Origin: Pleodorina starrii
Taxonomy: Eukaryota > Chlorophyta > Chlorophyceae > Chlamydomonadales > Volvocaceae
Direction: 5' to 3'
Assembly: GCA_030267565.1 (NCBI GenBank)
Contig: BRXU01000006.1
Span: 2,840,001 to 2,904,000, forward strand
DNA: 64,000 nt
Part shown: piece by piece, positions 44,709-57,500 of the stretch
How the letters are laid out: every line of letters starts with the position of its first letter
How positions within the stretch are numbered: the first letter of the stretch is position 1
Program-made: the position numbers and the translations under genes
Notes under the pieces: generated by a model
What the model saw: only the letters and a program-made list of their open reading frames with translations
Databases searched by the model: none
What the model was told of the DNA's origin: nothing

Positions 44709-47700
44709 ATGTTGCAGAACTTAGCCAAGCAAAATCAGTGCGCGAACCAGCGGACCGCTGCTCCTCGCCGTGCGCCTTGCGGACGACTGGTCAGGGCTCC
44801 GGTCGCGGCCCAGAAGCAAGAACAACAACAGCAGCAGCAGCTGTCGGAGCCACGAGTACAGGTAAATTTGCCTCATTGCGGTCACGCAACATCTGGAGGT
44901 CTGCTACCGCTCATCCGAGCCATCCCAATCCTGACACTCATTGCTTTCGCGAAGCGTCGCCGCTGGTATAAAGCTGTACCGTGACGCGCTTCAACGTTTG
45001 AGCCTCATGTTACGCGCGAACGGCAAGCGCCGAACGCTGCTGGGGGCCCTTGTCGGGGGTTGGCCGGTCATGGACGGCTCGAGTGTCGGGAGCATTCGCG
45101 GCCACGGGTGCAGCCTTCGTGTTTGACCGAGCTCTAAACTCGGGAACGGCCCAACGGTACATGTTTTGTACAGATCCATCTGGGTCGCAGGGACAGCGGT
45201 CAGTGCTGGGTGCTGGGCTGCTGGCAGCCCTGCCGTCTCCTTGAGTCGGGAGCACGTTGACCGGGGCCCAGGACCCAGCCCAGGATCCAGCCCAACCCGC
45301 TTCCAGCGTCCCCCGTCCCCACCAGCCCCGGTCGTATCCATTGCTGCCCGTACCCACCTCCGTCACTCCGCACTTCCCCCAGCCGGCGCACCTACTCCTC
45401 CGCCTCCGCCCCAACGCTGCGGTCGTGAGTGACCCCCCTTACAAGTTAGTTTCCCCCTCTACCCCTCCCTGCGCTTTCGTCATTACCTCCCCCTTCACCG
45501 CAGGCACCAGCGCCCTTCCCCGCCAGCTATGACCAGGCCGTACGACAGGTATGCAGTACATGTACAGCACGTAGGGCACGGCCGCGTTAAGTCCGGAGTC
45601 CGGCAGGCGTAGCGGGGCCAGAGGCTGAGCCCCCCCCGTACGACACAAGCCACGCACACCACGGGGCCGGGCATGACACCCCCTGTCTCTCCCCGCCCTG
45701 CCCCCCCGCCCCAGAGCCCGCAGTCCGCAGTCCGCAGTCCGCATCTCCACCGGGGGCAGACTACCGAACCTCGCTGCCACGACGGCACTGCCACGCGGCC
45801 CAGCCCCGCCCCCCCCCGCCCTGTCTCTCTCTCACACACACACACGCACACGCAGTCACGCACACATCCCCACCTACCCCCTCCTCCCCCCCCATAGGCC
45901 CAGGAGGCCGTCAAGGCGGCCCTTGCTGACGGCAGCCAGTTGGTTGAGGTGGAGTTCCCCTCAACCACCTTGTCGTCCGTGTCAGGTGGGGGGATGTGGG
46001 GAGTGGAGAGGGGAGGGGGATAGGGAGTGGGGGTCCGGCCCCCTCCCCGCAGCAAAACCGCGGCAAACCGACCTCCACCAACCGCCTCACCCCTCACGCG
46101 TTTGCCTTCCCCCTCCCCCAAACACCAAACACACACACACACACATATATATACGCACAACCAGAACCCATCATTATTACCCACACACATGTTCAGCCTG
46201 TCAGTTTTGCCCATCCGGGCTGTCCTCCCTTACCCCCGCTCCACCGCTCCTGCCCCCCCCCGCCCTACCACCACACACCCGTTACCGCCCCCCGCCCCCC
46301 GCCTCCCCGCCTCCCCGCCTCCCCCTCCCCCCCAGGTGATGGCGAGGGTCAGAACGAGATGAACGCCTCCATGGGCTTCCTCCGTCAGTTCCTGGGAGCA
46401 TTCAGGTGGGAGGGGTGGGGGTGGGGGGTGTGTGTGCGTGTTGGTGCGTTTTGGGGGGGCTTTGACGGGCTGTGAAGGGTCTAGGGTTTTCGGTTCACAT
46501 GTGTGCTGGCAGAAGGGGCCTGATTGATGTGTCGTTTATGATGCGACAACGGCCGGGGTTTCACGGGGGGTGGCTGGACGAGTGGACACGTGGGCTGTTA
46601 CGGGTGGGTGGGTGTGCGGGTGGGTGGGTGGGTGGGTGGGTGGGTGGGTGGGTGGGTGGGTGGGTGGGTGGGTGGGTGGGTGGGTGGCTGCGTGTTGCGC
46701 AGGCGGGGTCCCTCTAGCTGGCAGCTGGCAGCAGGGGGGAATAGGATCGGGAAATGAGAGGGGAGGTTGCGGTCGCCCCCGCCTCTTGCACCCCTGCATC
46801 CCTGCCCCGTTGACCCACTTCACGAACAACCCGCCCGCCTCCTCCACCCCCTCCCCTCTTCACGGGGCCCGGGGCCCCTCCCCTCCCCTCCCCACGCACG
46901 CCATGCTATGCGCGCGATTGCGATGCCCATTTCCGTGCGTGCGTGCGTCTTGACGTGTACTTGTGTGTGTGCGTGTGTGTGTATCTGTGTGTTTTGTGTC
47001 GTACAGGTCCCGCGCTGCCACCACCCGGGTGTTCTTCCCGGACAATGTGGAGCTCTCGGTGGCCCGGAGCGGACAGACGGAGGACCCGGCGGCGGGTGCG
47101 TGATGCGTGGGTGTACGGCAGCTCGTGTGTGTGTGGGGGGGGGGAGGGGAGGGGCCGCCGGGGTCGTTCGTTCGTGCTCTCGTCATTCGAAGAAGGGTGC
47201 GAACCCCTCCCCCCGCCGCCGCCAGCCTATGTGTTGGTGAAGTTTGTCATGGCTAAAGTTTGCCAGATCAGAGTCTAGGGAAACTAGGCGGCGGTTCCTG
47301 TCTCCCCCACCACCACCACCGCTGCCTGCGCCCCCCTCCTCCCCCTCCTCCCCCTCTCCTCCCTCCCCCCCCAGGCCGCAAGTCCATGGATCCCAAGTTC
47401 GGTGACGCCGTGTTCCAGCTGGGATACCTCACGCAGCAGAACGCGGCCTGGGCGGTGTTTGGGTTCTACAAGTGAGTGAGGTAGTGAGGTAGTGAGTGAG
47501 GTAGTGAGTGAGGTAGTTGGTGAATGAACACCGAGCGCCGAGTGTTTGTTTTGTTTTGGGGGGCGGGCGGCGGCTTTCGATCAGTGAAGGCGAGGAAAGG
47601 GGGGTTTATGTGGGTGGGTGGTGGGTTGAGTGGGCAGATGAAATTGGCAGGGAACGAGGTGGCGAGGCGGGGAAGCTTTCCGCCTCCGCTCGCGGCGGTG

Positions 47701-50041
47701 TTCTGTTTCCCCTCCCTTCTCCCTCCCTTCCCGCGCCCTCCCCCCCCCCACACACACTCACATCCTCTACGACCAACCCCCTCCCCCATGCTCTCCACCC
47801 CTCCGTCATCCTGTCAGCCTAAATCCAAACTGTCATACTTCCCCTCCCCCCGCCTTCCCCTCCCCCCGCCCTCCCCCCGCCCTCCCCCCGCCCCCCCCCG
47901 CCCCTCCATCCAGGTCCGCATTCGACCCGGTGCAACTGGTGAAGGACTCGGATGATCTGCTGGTGGTCGCCTACCCCTCCTTCAACCCACGAGGTGGGGC
48001 CCGTGGGGGGGGGCCTGCCTGGGGGGCCTAGGGGGCTGGGGGGGGACCTGCGCTCAGGTTTAGGCTTTCAGGCTCCCGGGCCGTGCTTTACATGAATCTG
48101 GGGGGCTTATTGGCCCTAGGCTGAGTTGTGACCTCGGCTGAACCTCCCCTTCCCCCCCCCCCGCCCGGCCCCTCGTGTGTGTGTATTGTGTACGGCACAC
48201 ACGCAGAGGAGCTGAGCGCGGTGTATGAACTGTACGACAAGAAAGCCCGGGATCGCAAGATGCCCATTATCATCTTCAACGGTGGGTTGGTTGGCCGTTG
48301 GCCGTTGTATACAGTGCGGGCGTGGTTGCCTGCAGTTCGACAGCGGATGTACAGTACGGTAGTTTGGGATAGAGAGGGGGGAGGTTTGAGTTCGGGTGTG
48401 AAAGGAGGGGAGAGGTTTGGGGAGAGGAAGCAGATGAAGCGTGATGACAAGGGGGAGAGGGCGGAAAGGGGTTTCAGATCTGGGAGGCGAAGCGGGTCAC
48501 TCGTGCCTGAGACTGGGATTTGGCTGATTCGGTACGGGTACGACCCATGCTGCCGTACAGCCGTCTCACGTGGTGGCACTAGCGACCCTGCCGAGCCGTA
48601 CGGTACGGCAAACGTCCAATGCACTCCATGCAGTACATACCCTGCCATTCGTTTTTTCTTCCCTTTCCAAGTTCCCATCCAGTCCCATTCAAGTCTTCGG
48701 GACATGCATGCCGTACCATTGTCGTACAGGTGAGCTGGATCGGGTGCGCGGCGGTTACTATCCCGCCATGTTCTTCCCCGAGATCGCCAAGGTGGGTACG
48801 GCAGAGTACGGCAGGGGCCCGGGGGTGGGTGTGGCGGTTGTTCAGGTGTCAAGTGAGGGGTGGGTTGGGTGGGGTGGAGGGTTCGGGTTTGAGCTGGGTT
48901 TGGCGGGTAGGAAAGGAGACGTGTTCCGCAATCACGCATCGCGCGCCGCCCCCGGATGGCATCGATGCTGCTCCCTCCCCCCCCGCAGCACCCGCACCCG
49001 CACCCGCACCTACCTGTGTGCCCTGTATGTAAGTATCCTGTATGAGTCGATGGAGCCCTCGGGACCGGTTCCGTTTAGTGGATTCAGCGATTCAGAGATG
49101 GCTGATGACACCGCCTCGCCTGACACCCTTTCTGCATCCCTTCCACACTTGTCGACCCCCCCTCCCCCCCTTCACGGGCTCTGGCCTATCCGCGGATACC
49201 CCCGGGCCCCCCAAATTACAAAAACACATACGCACACGCACACGCACGCACGCGCTCCCCCAGTTTGGTCGGGAGCTGTTTCCTCTGATGACTACCGCCT
49301 ATTACATCCACAACTTCAAGGGCACTCGACCGGGTGAGCTGCGGGGCGGGGAGGTGGGGAGGGGGGAGGGGGAGGTGGGGAGGGAGAGGGGGAGGGAGGG
49401 AGGAGGGAGATAGAGATGAGACCGGGGCAGGGAGGGAGGGGAGGGAGGGAGGGGAGGGGAGGAAGGAGGGAAGGAGAAGGGGTACCGATAAGAAAGGCGT
49501 AACGGAGCCGACCCTCGCCTCCCGGGTGGGCAAACGGAACCGGCAATGCTTTCGAGGGTGGTGGAAAGGGGCGGCCGGGGTTGGTGGGATAATATAGACA
49601 GACGAAATAGACGAGATAATATAGATAGGCGAGGGAGAGGAAGCTACTATTGGGGAGGGGAGGGGAGGGGAGGGCGTCTTTCGGTACTGATATCTCCTTT
49701 TTTGCCCCCCGGTCTTCCCGCACTCATTCCCTCCCTCCCTCCCTCTCCCTCTCCCTCTCCCTCTCCCTCTCCCTCTCCCTCTCCCTCTCCCTCTCCCTCT
49801 CCCTCTCCCTCTCCCTCTCCCTCTCCCTCTCCCCCTCCCCCGGGGATGCCTCCTCCGATCCTCGAACCGCACCGTCACCGTCACCGGCACAGCCACTTTG
49901 TTCCGGTGCTACCCGGGGCCCTGGCAGCTGCTGCGACGGAATCCACTGGACGAGAATGACGTACGGGTGATCTGGACGAGCGACAAGATGCCGTCACTCA
50001 AGGAGGTGGCGCTGGAGATCTTGCCGGCGGTCTGGAAATGA
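44709..50041 (+). CDS. Chloroplast DUF1995 protein
   Basis: Eleven exons join in phase: 44709-44861, 45504-45548, 45898-45985, 46336-46405, 47007-47095, 47375-47471, 47914-47993, 48207-48281, 48730-48791, 49264-49333, 49893-50041 (325 aa). Exon 1 alone encodes a plastid-type transit peptide rich in Arg, Ala and Gln (RTAAPRRAPCGRLVRAPVAA, then poly-Gln). The rest is one DUF1995 domain: FPASYDQAVRQAQEAVKAAL, LVEVEFPS, TTRVFFPDN, LLVVAYPSFNPRE, MPIIIFNGELDRVRGGYYPA, FPLMTTAYYIHNFKG, and RCYPGPWQLLRR. Land-plant relatives include LPA3, needed for photosystem II assembly, and others of unknown role; the sequence does not say which subfamily this is. Exons are very small (45-153 bases) while introns are long and repeat-rich. 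An inverted repeat starts nine bases after the TGA. Confidence 0.88.
46602..46687. repeat. GGGT tetranucleotide repeat
   Basis: About 20 GGGT units with one TGTGC interruption, in intron 4 of the DUF1995 gene. Confidence 0.95.
49174..49198 (+). repeat. Copy of the dispersed intronic motif
   Basis: ACGGGCTCTGGCCTATCCGC followed by GGATA matches the copy at 9877-9901 over 25 bases with two differences. It lies 65 bases before the 3' splice site of the DUF1995 intron ending at 49263. Confidence 0.8.
49729..49835. repeat. CTCCCT hexanucleotide repeat
   Basis: About 16 units of pure pyrimidine repeat in the last DUF1995 intron (49334-49892), 60 bases upstream of the acceptor. Confidence 0.95.
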
Positions 50042-50049
50042 TTTTGTGT

Positions 50050-50122
50050 AGATCCAGATCCAGATCCGGAAGCGGCGCATTGATTCATTTGTATGATCTT
50101 GGAGAGATCTGGATCTGGATCT
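50050..50122. repeat. 17-bp perfect inverted repeat at start of a 3' UTR
   Basis: AGATCCAGATCCAGATC at 50050-50066 is the inverse complement of GATCTGGATCTGGATCT at 50106-50122, with a 39-base loop. Each arm is itself a GATCCA/GATCTG six-base tandem. It begins nine bases after the DUF1995 stop. Confidence 0.85.
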
Positions 50123-51200
50123 GAAATGAGCAAGTGTGGTGCAGGGCCCGGAAAGCAGGGGAGGCACGGGGGAGGGAGGGAGGGAGGGAGGAGGGGGGCG
50201 GGTGTGTGTGTGTGTCGGGGAAGGCGGGGGGGGGAAAGAGGGTATACCTGGCAGGCGAGAGAGAGGAAGGGGAGGAGAGTCAGTGTCTCAGTGAGAAAAA
50301 TGAGAAACAAATGAGAAGATGACCGCAAGAGTGGGTGGATGGGTGGTCAGGCGAGGGCCCGCGGGGAGGGAAATAAAGGAGACCTCGCAGCGGAGGGATC
50401 GGAAGTGACGAAATCAAACCGGGCGGCGGGGAGAGGGAGCAGGGAGGCGGCATGCGCCCTGTCTGTCGATCATGTCTGTTTGTGTGTCTGTCTGTCTGTG
50501 TGGGAGGGCCGTCTGTTGTTGTTGTGTGAGTGCGCCAAAGCGGCGCACCCGGGCGGCGCCGGCGAAGAGCAAATCGTGACGCCTGGCTTCCCGGTCGGGA
50601 ACTACTCCTCCACTTGACTCAGTCGCAACAAGAGCGTCCGCAGCGTCGTGTGGTTGCTGGCAGGAGGGGCAGGCGGGGCTTGGAGGTGGGCGATAAGGAC
50701 GACTTCCAGGCCAACTGCAAGGTACGGCACTGTACTGCACAAGGCCGCCATGACTCGGTGCTTGTTTGCGAGGGAGTGTGCTCTGCGTGGCCTTGCTCAC
50801 GCATGACACCTAGTCAAGTCGTCAATGTGGGTCCCGCAGCTGTGTGAGCTGTCGAGGCGCTCATGTTTTGTTTCCTGGGAGCGGAGCGGAGCGGAATTAA
50901 TTGATTAATTGCTAACAGAGGAACGGAGCGGAGCGCCCCGGGCCCCTCCCCCAGTACGGCAGCCGTCAGCAGCGGCGGCCCTCGGGTGCGGCAAGCGGGC
51001 GTCGCCTGGCCGGGCCTTGCCTTGCCTTGCCTGGTCGGGCCTGGCCAGCCACCGAGCATCTTTTTGCCGCAGCACCAGCGGTGAGCTCATTATATATTAC
51101 CTCCACCGGCACAGTTAAGGCCATCTCGAAGACTGCCACAACTCGAAGATTACAAAAAAGGATGGGCGCAGCACCCGATCATGGGCGCAGCACCCGATCG

Positions 51201-51205
51201 TGTAA
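51201..51205 (+). terminator. Candidate poly(A) signal TGTAA for the DUF1995 gene
   Basis: First TGTAA seen after the stop, about 1.16 kb downstream, just after the 18-bp duplication. Confidence 0.35.
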
Positions 51206-53028
51206 CGAGTTAGGATTGGTCGACTGACGGGAACTCGAGCCTTCCAAAAGCTCCGGTATGTCCTATTTTGGATTCACCGTGATATTTCGTTCGATATATT
51301 ACGGTCGTCGAAACGAAGCTGAGACACAGCTTGGTATGCCGGCGGCTTCCCCGGCAACCAAATTTAAGACTGTTTGGTCTGTGTGAGGGCTCAGGGTTGC
51401 TTTTGTGCAGCCCTCGAAAAGGCAGGGATCCGCTTGCCAAGTCCCGAAATATTTGTTCCGATATCGTTTTCGAACGAAACGCGAGCTGCTGCTCTGTTCC
51501 GAACGAACGCGTCATCAGCGGCTGGCGTGGGCGGGCGGGCGCCGCACTCCTCCGCACTCGCTTGAAAGGAAACCCGTAACGTACCTTCATCGACCTCATC
51601 GATGAGCTCAAGGATCATCACTATCATCATCATCACCATTATCATCATCATGCGCATGAGAGGTTTGGACTTTGGAGCATTCAAAATTCGCACCATGAGG
51701 CCAACAAAAGGACGCGGCGGCCCACTAGTAGCGGTGTCCGTGCGCGACCTTGGAGGAGCTTCACGGGAACGCGAGCGACCAGCTTCCGCCGCCGCCGCTT
51801 GTTACGTTTTTCTTTGCCTTCCTTCCAGACCCGAGCACCAGCACCGAGAACCAGCGGGTCGGTTGGGCACATGGGCATTGCACTGCCCTGGGTATCTGGG
51901 TTGCGCAGCGACAGTTCGGCAGACACCGACCCGGGCAGGATTCCTGTGCGCGAGGGTTGCGCCATCCTTGGCGGCGGCGTCCAGCCACGAGCTCCGAAAC
52001 CGGTCAGGATTTTGTGCATCCGTTCCGCGTCCCCGCGTGCCGTGTCTCGTTCCCACCGGGGTGTGCTGCTCGGTGCCCCGCCGGCGCCTTGCCCCTGAAG
52101 GGGCGACATGCGGCCAGTGCGCAATCAGGCGCAACTATTACCTTATAAAGCGCAACTTTCGCAATGTTTGCCCATGCCGTGCTGAGCGGGCTTGCAGCGT
52201 TCCCTTCATGCGGACGTAAATGAGCTTTGCTGCACCGGGACGGGGCCTGCGGTGTGTTTCAATGGGTTAGCGGACAGGCTGAAGGAGCCTGCCGCTGACC
52301 CGCCCTGGGCTGTGAACAGGTTCGACCTGGCGCACGCCAGCTGGGAGTGCTTACGAGGTCCAGCGAAAACGGCTGTGAAGGCCAAGCATATGGATTGATC
52401 AGCGCTGAGCTGCTGACGCTTCTGGAAAAGGGAAATCCAAAAAGCGCACAAAAAGCGTAACAAATCCAACCGATTCAGAATCACAAGCGATGCTGCGTTG
52501 ACAATAACCCATTATGCCTTGAGCTTGTGCGCATCGCTAACCCTTGAAATCTTGGAAGCAGTGGTAATGAACCACTATCGACGTACCGAAGCTTGGCAAC
52601 AGCAGTACCGGTACGGGAAAAGGGCGCCAGTGGCCGTTACTGAAAGATGCAGTCTTTTCAGCAGTATTTGACATTGCGCTTTACGTGTTTGGACGCATTC
52701 CACGTAGCGCGTTTTGCATGCCGTGAGTTCGTGCAGTGCCGGACAGTTGTGTGGAGGGCGCCGGACCGCCGGACCGCCGGTGGGCGTGTATGACCTGCAA
52801 GCTGCAACCAAAACCTTGAATATTTTAAATATACAAACTCACGCCAAGCCAAATGATAAAATTCAATCGGGCTTAACTGGACCGCTATTACAGTCTGTCG
52901 CTTTCAATTCGCAACATACCTGTCCGCAGTTCTAGGCTTCTAGCACAACTTCGCTGCGCAACCAAGCCCACGGACACAGGCCATCCACCAACGGTATTTT
53001 ACTCAAGCTTGTGTCAATAGGAAAAAGG

Positions 53029-53970
53029 ATGGACTCCCTCATGGTGCCGACATTGACGGACTATTCCGTCGAGAACCGGGCACCAGCCCGGCGCGCCTTT
53101 CGCGAGGATTCGTCCTTTGGAATGGACGGACTCATATCATCAACTCCATGTCGAGCATCTAAATACGAGCACATCCCGCTGCGGAGCTCGCCTTCATCAT
53201 CCACGCCGACATCACAGGGCGCGCCCCTGTGGAACGCCGCGGCAGTTTTTACCAAGGCCGTGGACGCTCTTAAGGGAAACAAGCAATCCAATCGTTTCCC
53301 TGTAACAGCGAAGGATGGCAAATCGACCAGCTCACCGAGCACATCACTTCCCGTTAAAACAACCCCCGAGGCCGACACATCTCCCCAACAAGTGCAGAGC
53401 GTCCTCCTAGTCGACGGGTCAACTACGTCCTCAGAGGACTGCTGCACGCTCAGCGGCGCGAGTTGCAGCCGCAGATCCGGCACCAAGCGGGCGGACAATG
53501 GCCATGGAAGCTCCGTCTCCGCCAACGGCCTCGCAGCCGAGCGCCCCACCGCCTCCTCCTCCACCACCACCACCACCACCACCTCCACCGCTGCCGACAG
53601 CCCTTTCACCTCTTCCACATCCCCATTCAGCCCACGCGGCAAGCCGCGCGGCAGCCTTAAACCCTCGTCGGCTCAGACCGGCAGCTCCTTGAAGGGCCTC
53701 TTTCTCTCCTCGGTCGCCTCGTCACCCGTCCTCACCGCCTCCTCCTCCTCCACCTTCTCCGTCTTTCCCCTCTCGTCCTTGTCCTCCTCCGCGAAGGCGA
53801 CGACCGGCAGCTCCTCCTCCTCCTCGCAGCCCCGCTCATCCGGCGGCGCCAAGGCGATGGTGGGTCAGTCGGCCGGGTGCGCCTCTGTCCCCCTGCTGGT
53901 CCGCAAGGCCATCAGCTCGCCGCTTGAGCGCGTTGGCGTGTTGTCCAAGTCCAAGGAGAAGCAGGAGTAG
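53029..53970 (+). CDS. Ser/Thr-rich disordered protein, function unknown
   Basis: One uninterrupted frame of 313 codons from ATG 53029, the first in-frame ATG, to TAG 53968-53970. No family was recognised. The N-terminus (MDSLMVPTLTDYSVENRAPA) is the most sequence-like part. The rest is dominated by Ser, Thr, Ala and Pro with runs of Thr and Ser, and the C-terminus is basic (LLVRKAISSPLERVGVLSKS, then KEKQE). There is no signal peptide or membrane helix. Many SP, TSP and SPxR sites (FSPRGKPRGS) suggest a phosphorylated regulator, which is inference only. It lacks introns, unlike its neighbours. A TGTAA lies 560 bases downstream, supporting a real transcription unit. It could also be the last exon of a longer gene. 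Confidence 0.5.
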   Translation: MDSLMVPTLTDYSVENRAPARRAFREDSSFGMDGLISSTPCRASKYEHIPLRSSPSSSTPTSQGAPLWNAAAVFTKAVDALKGNKQSNRFPVTAKDGKSTSSPSTSLPVKTTPEADTSPQQVQSVLLVDGSTTSSEDCCTLSGASCSRRSGTKRADNGHGSSVSANGLAAERPTASSSTTTTTTTSTAADSPFTSSTSPFSPRGKPRGSLKPSSAQTGSSLKGLFLSSVASSPVLTASSSSTFSVFPLSSLSSSAKATTGSSSSSSQPRSSGGAKAMVGQSAGCASVPLLVRKAISSPLERVGVLSKSKEKQE

Positions 53971-54176
53971 AATGGCAGTGGCAGGGGAGGAGCAGGGGGA
54001 TGGCACATGGTAGGGGAGCAGCAGCAGAGAGGAAAAGCAGCAGTAGCAGAGGAGTACGGTAGCAGCTGAGGGAGTAGCAGGAGGAATAAAAGGAGGATGG
54101 AGAAGTGGAGGCGGATGGATGGTTTTGGCGCGGGACTGTGATTTGCGGCAGGAGCGCAGGAGGGGACACCGCCGGG

Positions 54177-54300
54177 AGGAGGAGGCGAAAGAGGAGGAGG
54201 AGGGGGAGGAGGAGGGGAAGGAGGAGGAGGAGGGGGAGGAGGAGGGGAAGGAGGAGTAGGAGGGGGAGGAGGAGGGGAAGGAGGAGTAGGAGGGGGAGGG
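54177..54300. repeat. Purine-only GGAGGAGGAAGG-type minisatellite
   Basis: Four to five imperfect units of about 27 bp, nearly all A and G with a few T, in the presumed 3' UTR of the Ser-rich gene. The strand asymmetry could allow triplex or G-quadruplex structure. Confidence 0.8.
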
Positions 54301-54529
54301 CGGGTTGGGGATGCGGGAGGCGGGTTGCGAATGATGGGGCGAATGATGGGGCGCCGGCCTCACACCCGTTTCCGCGCACTCCCGAGGTCGGACGCGTGTG
54401 GTTTGTACGGCGTGCCGCAAGGGTTTCGGAGCCCGGGACCCCCGGGGTCGCGAACGAACACAACAACCAACCGTATGCAGTGTCAGGTGCTGTACCGCAC
54501 CGCACCGGCGGAGTTCGGGGTAGGTCCAC

Positions 54530-54534
54530 TGTAA
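54530..54534 (+). terminator. Candidate poly(A) signal TGTAA for the Ser-rich gene
   Basis: TGTAA about 560 bases after the stop at 53970. Confidence 0.45.
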
Positions 54535-57500
54535 ACCAATTCATGAATGAACAACAATAACAACAACAATGAAATGTCCGGGGGTGCGGGGCGGCAATCG
54601 TGTACGGCGGTGTACGGAAGCGCTGGTCTGTCGTGCTGCGCAACGTGCATCGGTCAGGTCGGATTTGCCTTTCCCGGATTGTGGCTGGTTGGAAGTCTGC
54701 GTTGTGGCAAACGGCGCGAGGAACACGTAACGAACAAATTCTCCACCACCTCGCCGATTTACCGTATTTTCGGAGGCCTTGCATGTATACGTGACCCAAT
54801 CGTGCCGTACTGTACGGCATGACGGCCGCAATCAAACGCCTCGTAATACGGTTCGAGCCGGGCCGCGGGGGCAATTCATGGATAGAGTTTTTCCTTATAT
54901 CGCACAGCAGTCATGGCATAAACGACGCGGTGATCGCAGCGGTATGTACGGACGTTTGGGCAGCGGTATCGCAGCAAGGCAACCAGGAAGGAAACATGAC
55001 GCAGTGTGTAGCAGAGGAGGGGCGGTCCTGTTCTGGTTGTCCTGGTGGTTCTTCGTAGAGGTCTTCGTAGTTCGTACCCTCAGATGAGTTAGGGGCTTAG
55101 GGCCAGCTGGCCAGTGATACGGTAGTTAGCAGTGTGTGTATTGCTGTATTCGCTATAGCTGCGTGCATCGTGAAGCGCGGGTGAAGGTCGGCAAATGTGA
55201 CCCCCATGGATTCATCGAGGCTTTGGGGGACCTCTTCGTCCTCTTATGGGCCTTTTGTGGACATACACACATACACACACACACACACGCATGCATCCAT
55301 CCGTGTGGGGCTCAACCACGGGTTGATGCTGCAACCCATTTGCGGGCGACAGCCCGCGGCCCTGTCGCGCCCGTTGTACTGTTATTGCCGTATCGCACCG
55401 TACTGTACTGCACTGTACGTCCAGCGCACAGACGCTCCGCGGCCCGCGAGGCAGGGCTCGCATCGCTTGGCTGAGGTGGTGGTGGTGGTGCTGCTGCTGC
55501 GAACGCCGCGGCAGCTTTACTAAAGAGCCGACCTGCTGGCGCACCAAGAAAGGCGACTGGAGGCGACGGTGCCTGGTGGGCAGACGCGCAGCGTCCGGAG
55601 GCCGGAGAGGGTCGCCGCACCTCTCCCCCGGGTGCTGCTTTCCCCGCCCGCATTCCCCGGGTATAATACGACACGAGACGATACGAGACGATACCATGCA
55701 CGGGCCAAGGGCCGAACCGCGGCCGCGGGCCACTCAAGAGACGCGCCAAACCGGTACAACGCGCGCCGCGTGTGTTTGAGCAGTGTAGCAGTGTGGAAGC
55801 GCGATAGTCAGACTCCGTGGGCGATGACCGGACAACAACGCAACCCTCCTCAGTACGGCAATGTCGGGTACTCGGGCGGCAGCAGCATAGCAACAGGTAC
55901 TCGGCAGCAAAGCGTTGATTGATGCCAACTGGGCAAATAGACCAAGGGAGACACAGAGCACCCGCAAAGCAGTGTTCAGTCGACCCCACCACCACCGCAG
56001 TCCTGACGACGGCGCAGCTCGCTGTCCCGCCTACCGTATCTACCCAGCCGCCCGCAGAGCAGTGTCCAAGAGCTCGGGAACCTGCCACGCGCCACCGCAG
56101 TGCGCAGCGCAGCGCAGCCCGCTGGCCCGCCTGGCTCTACCGGGACCACCCCTCGGGAGGTGGGTGAGGTGTGAGCCCGCCGCGACAAACCCTGACAAAC
56201 CCTCACAAACCCTGACAGCGACAACTCCAGCAGTGGGCCAGCGGGGCCCAGTTCGAAGCGCGGCGGCCGCATTGCCAGCGGTAGTGACGCGGCGGTGCAC
56301 ACCGGTGGTGGTGGTATTGGTGTTGGTGTGTGTGTGGGGGGGGGGGGCCCAGGAGGCAGGAGGGTTCCGCCCGTTCAATCCAGCAGCGACAGCAGCAGCA
56401 GCAGCAGCAGCAGAGAGCCAAGTTCTACCACAAACAAAAGGCAGTCGCGCACAACAGCACACGGCGTGAGGAGGTGACGAGGCGCACGGCCCGCCACTGG
56501 TGCCGGTAGAGTACCTTTAGGTCCGCGTGTACAGTCCGGACCCATACGCGCGGAGACGCACCCGCACCCGCACCCGCACCCGCCCCGCCGGCACACGGCC
56601 GAGCCGAGCCGAGCCGACGCACGGGGTGCAGCCATCACCATCCCGGGTTGAGGCCCACAGACCCACAACAACAACAACATCATCATCATCATCATCACCA
56701 TTCATTATTGAATTTATTATTATCATCAAGGATAGAGGGACGGCTTTTTAAGCGCCCCCACTGCCTCCAATGTCTTGTCTTCTACCACCACCAGCACCAC
56801 CACCAGCACCAGTGTCCGCCAGCATCCACCAGTCCCTGCCAGTGAGAAGCTTCCAGATCGGGACAGGACCTGCCAATGTCTAATCGCCGTGTTTTCACCA
56901 GCAGGGCATCTCAGCTTCCAAGTCTTAGGGGTACACGTGAGAATGCTGAATGCCGACATGGGCTGCCTGCCATGCAAGCCAATGTACGTCTAATACCACA
57001 AGTCTTGATTGGATGGGTGGCTTAGATGGGTAGGTAGGCAGGTAGGCAGGTGGGTAGGACGGTAGGTAGGTCGGGTGGAGGGGCAGGGCGCTGCCGCGAG
57101 CCAGTCCGTGCGAAGGCCTTAATACCTGTGGGATGAGCAGTAGTAGACACACACACACACACCTCCCACACATAGCTGCCAAAATGAAACTCACTTCACC
57201 TTCAGATCACCGGATCACCACCACGTCCGTGCATGCCAACTCGGCTTGCTGGGCATGGCATGCAAGCCCAAGTGCCGTACAAAGCGCCCTGCCGGGCGCC
57301 CCCGCCACTTCTCTTCACCATTAAAAGCCTTTGTTGTGAGGCGCGATGCACACACACACTAACACACACACACACACACTAACACACACTAATACTAACA
57401 CTAACACACACTCTCACAGGAAATACTATGCACCGGAAATACCTTTACCCGTTTCACCTTCGACCAGTTAAAAAACAAAACCCCTCCCGAGTATGTCGAA

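Larger units (their letters stand above)
50042..53028. other. Intergenic between DUF1995 and Ser-rich genes
   Basis: No gene recognised in about 3 kb. It contains the DUF1995 3' UTR with the hairpin above, GGAGC repeats near 50880 and 50930, a tandem 18-bp duplication near 51162-51200 (ATGGGCGCAGCACCCGAT twice), and an ATC/ATT microsatellite near 51610-51650. Open frames, such as plus 51602-52219, are not supported. Confidence 0.5.
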
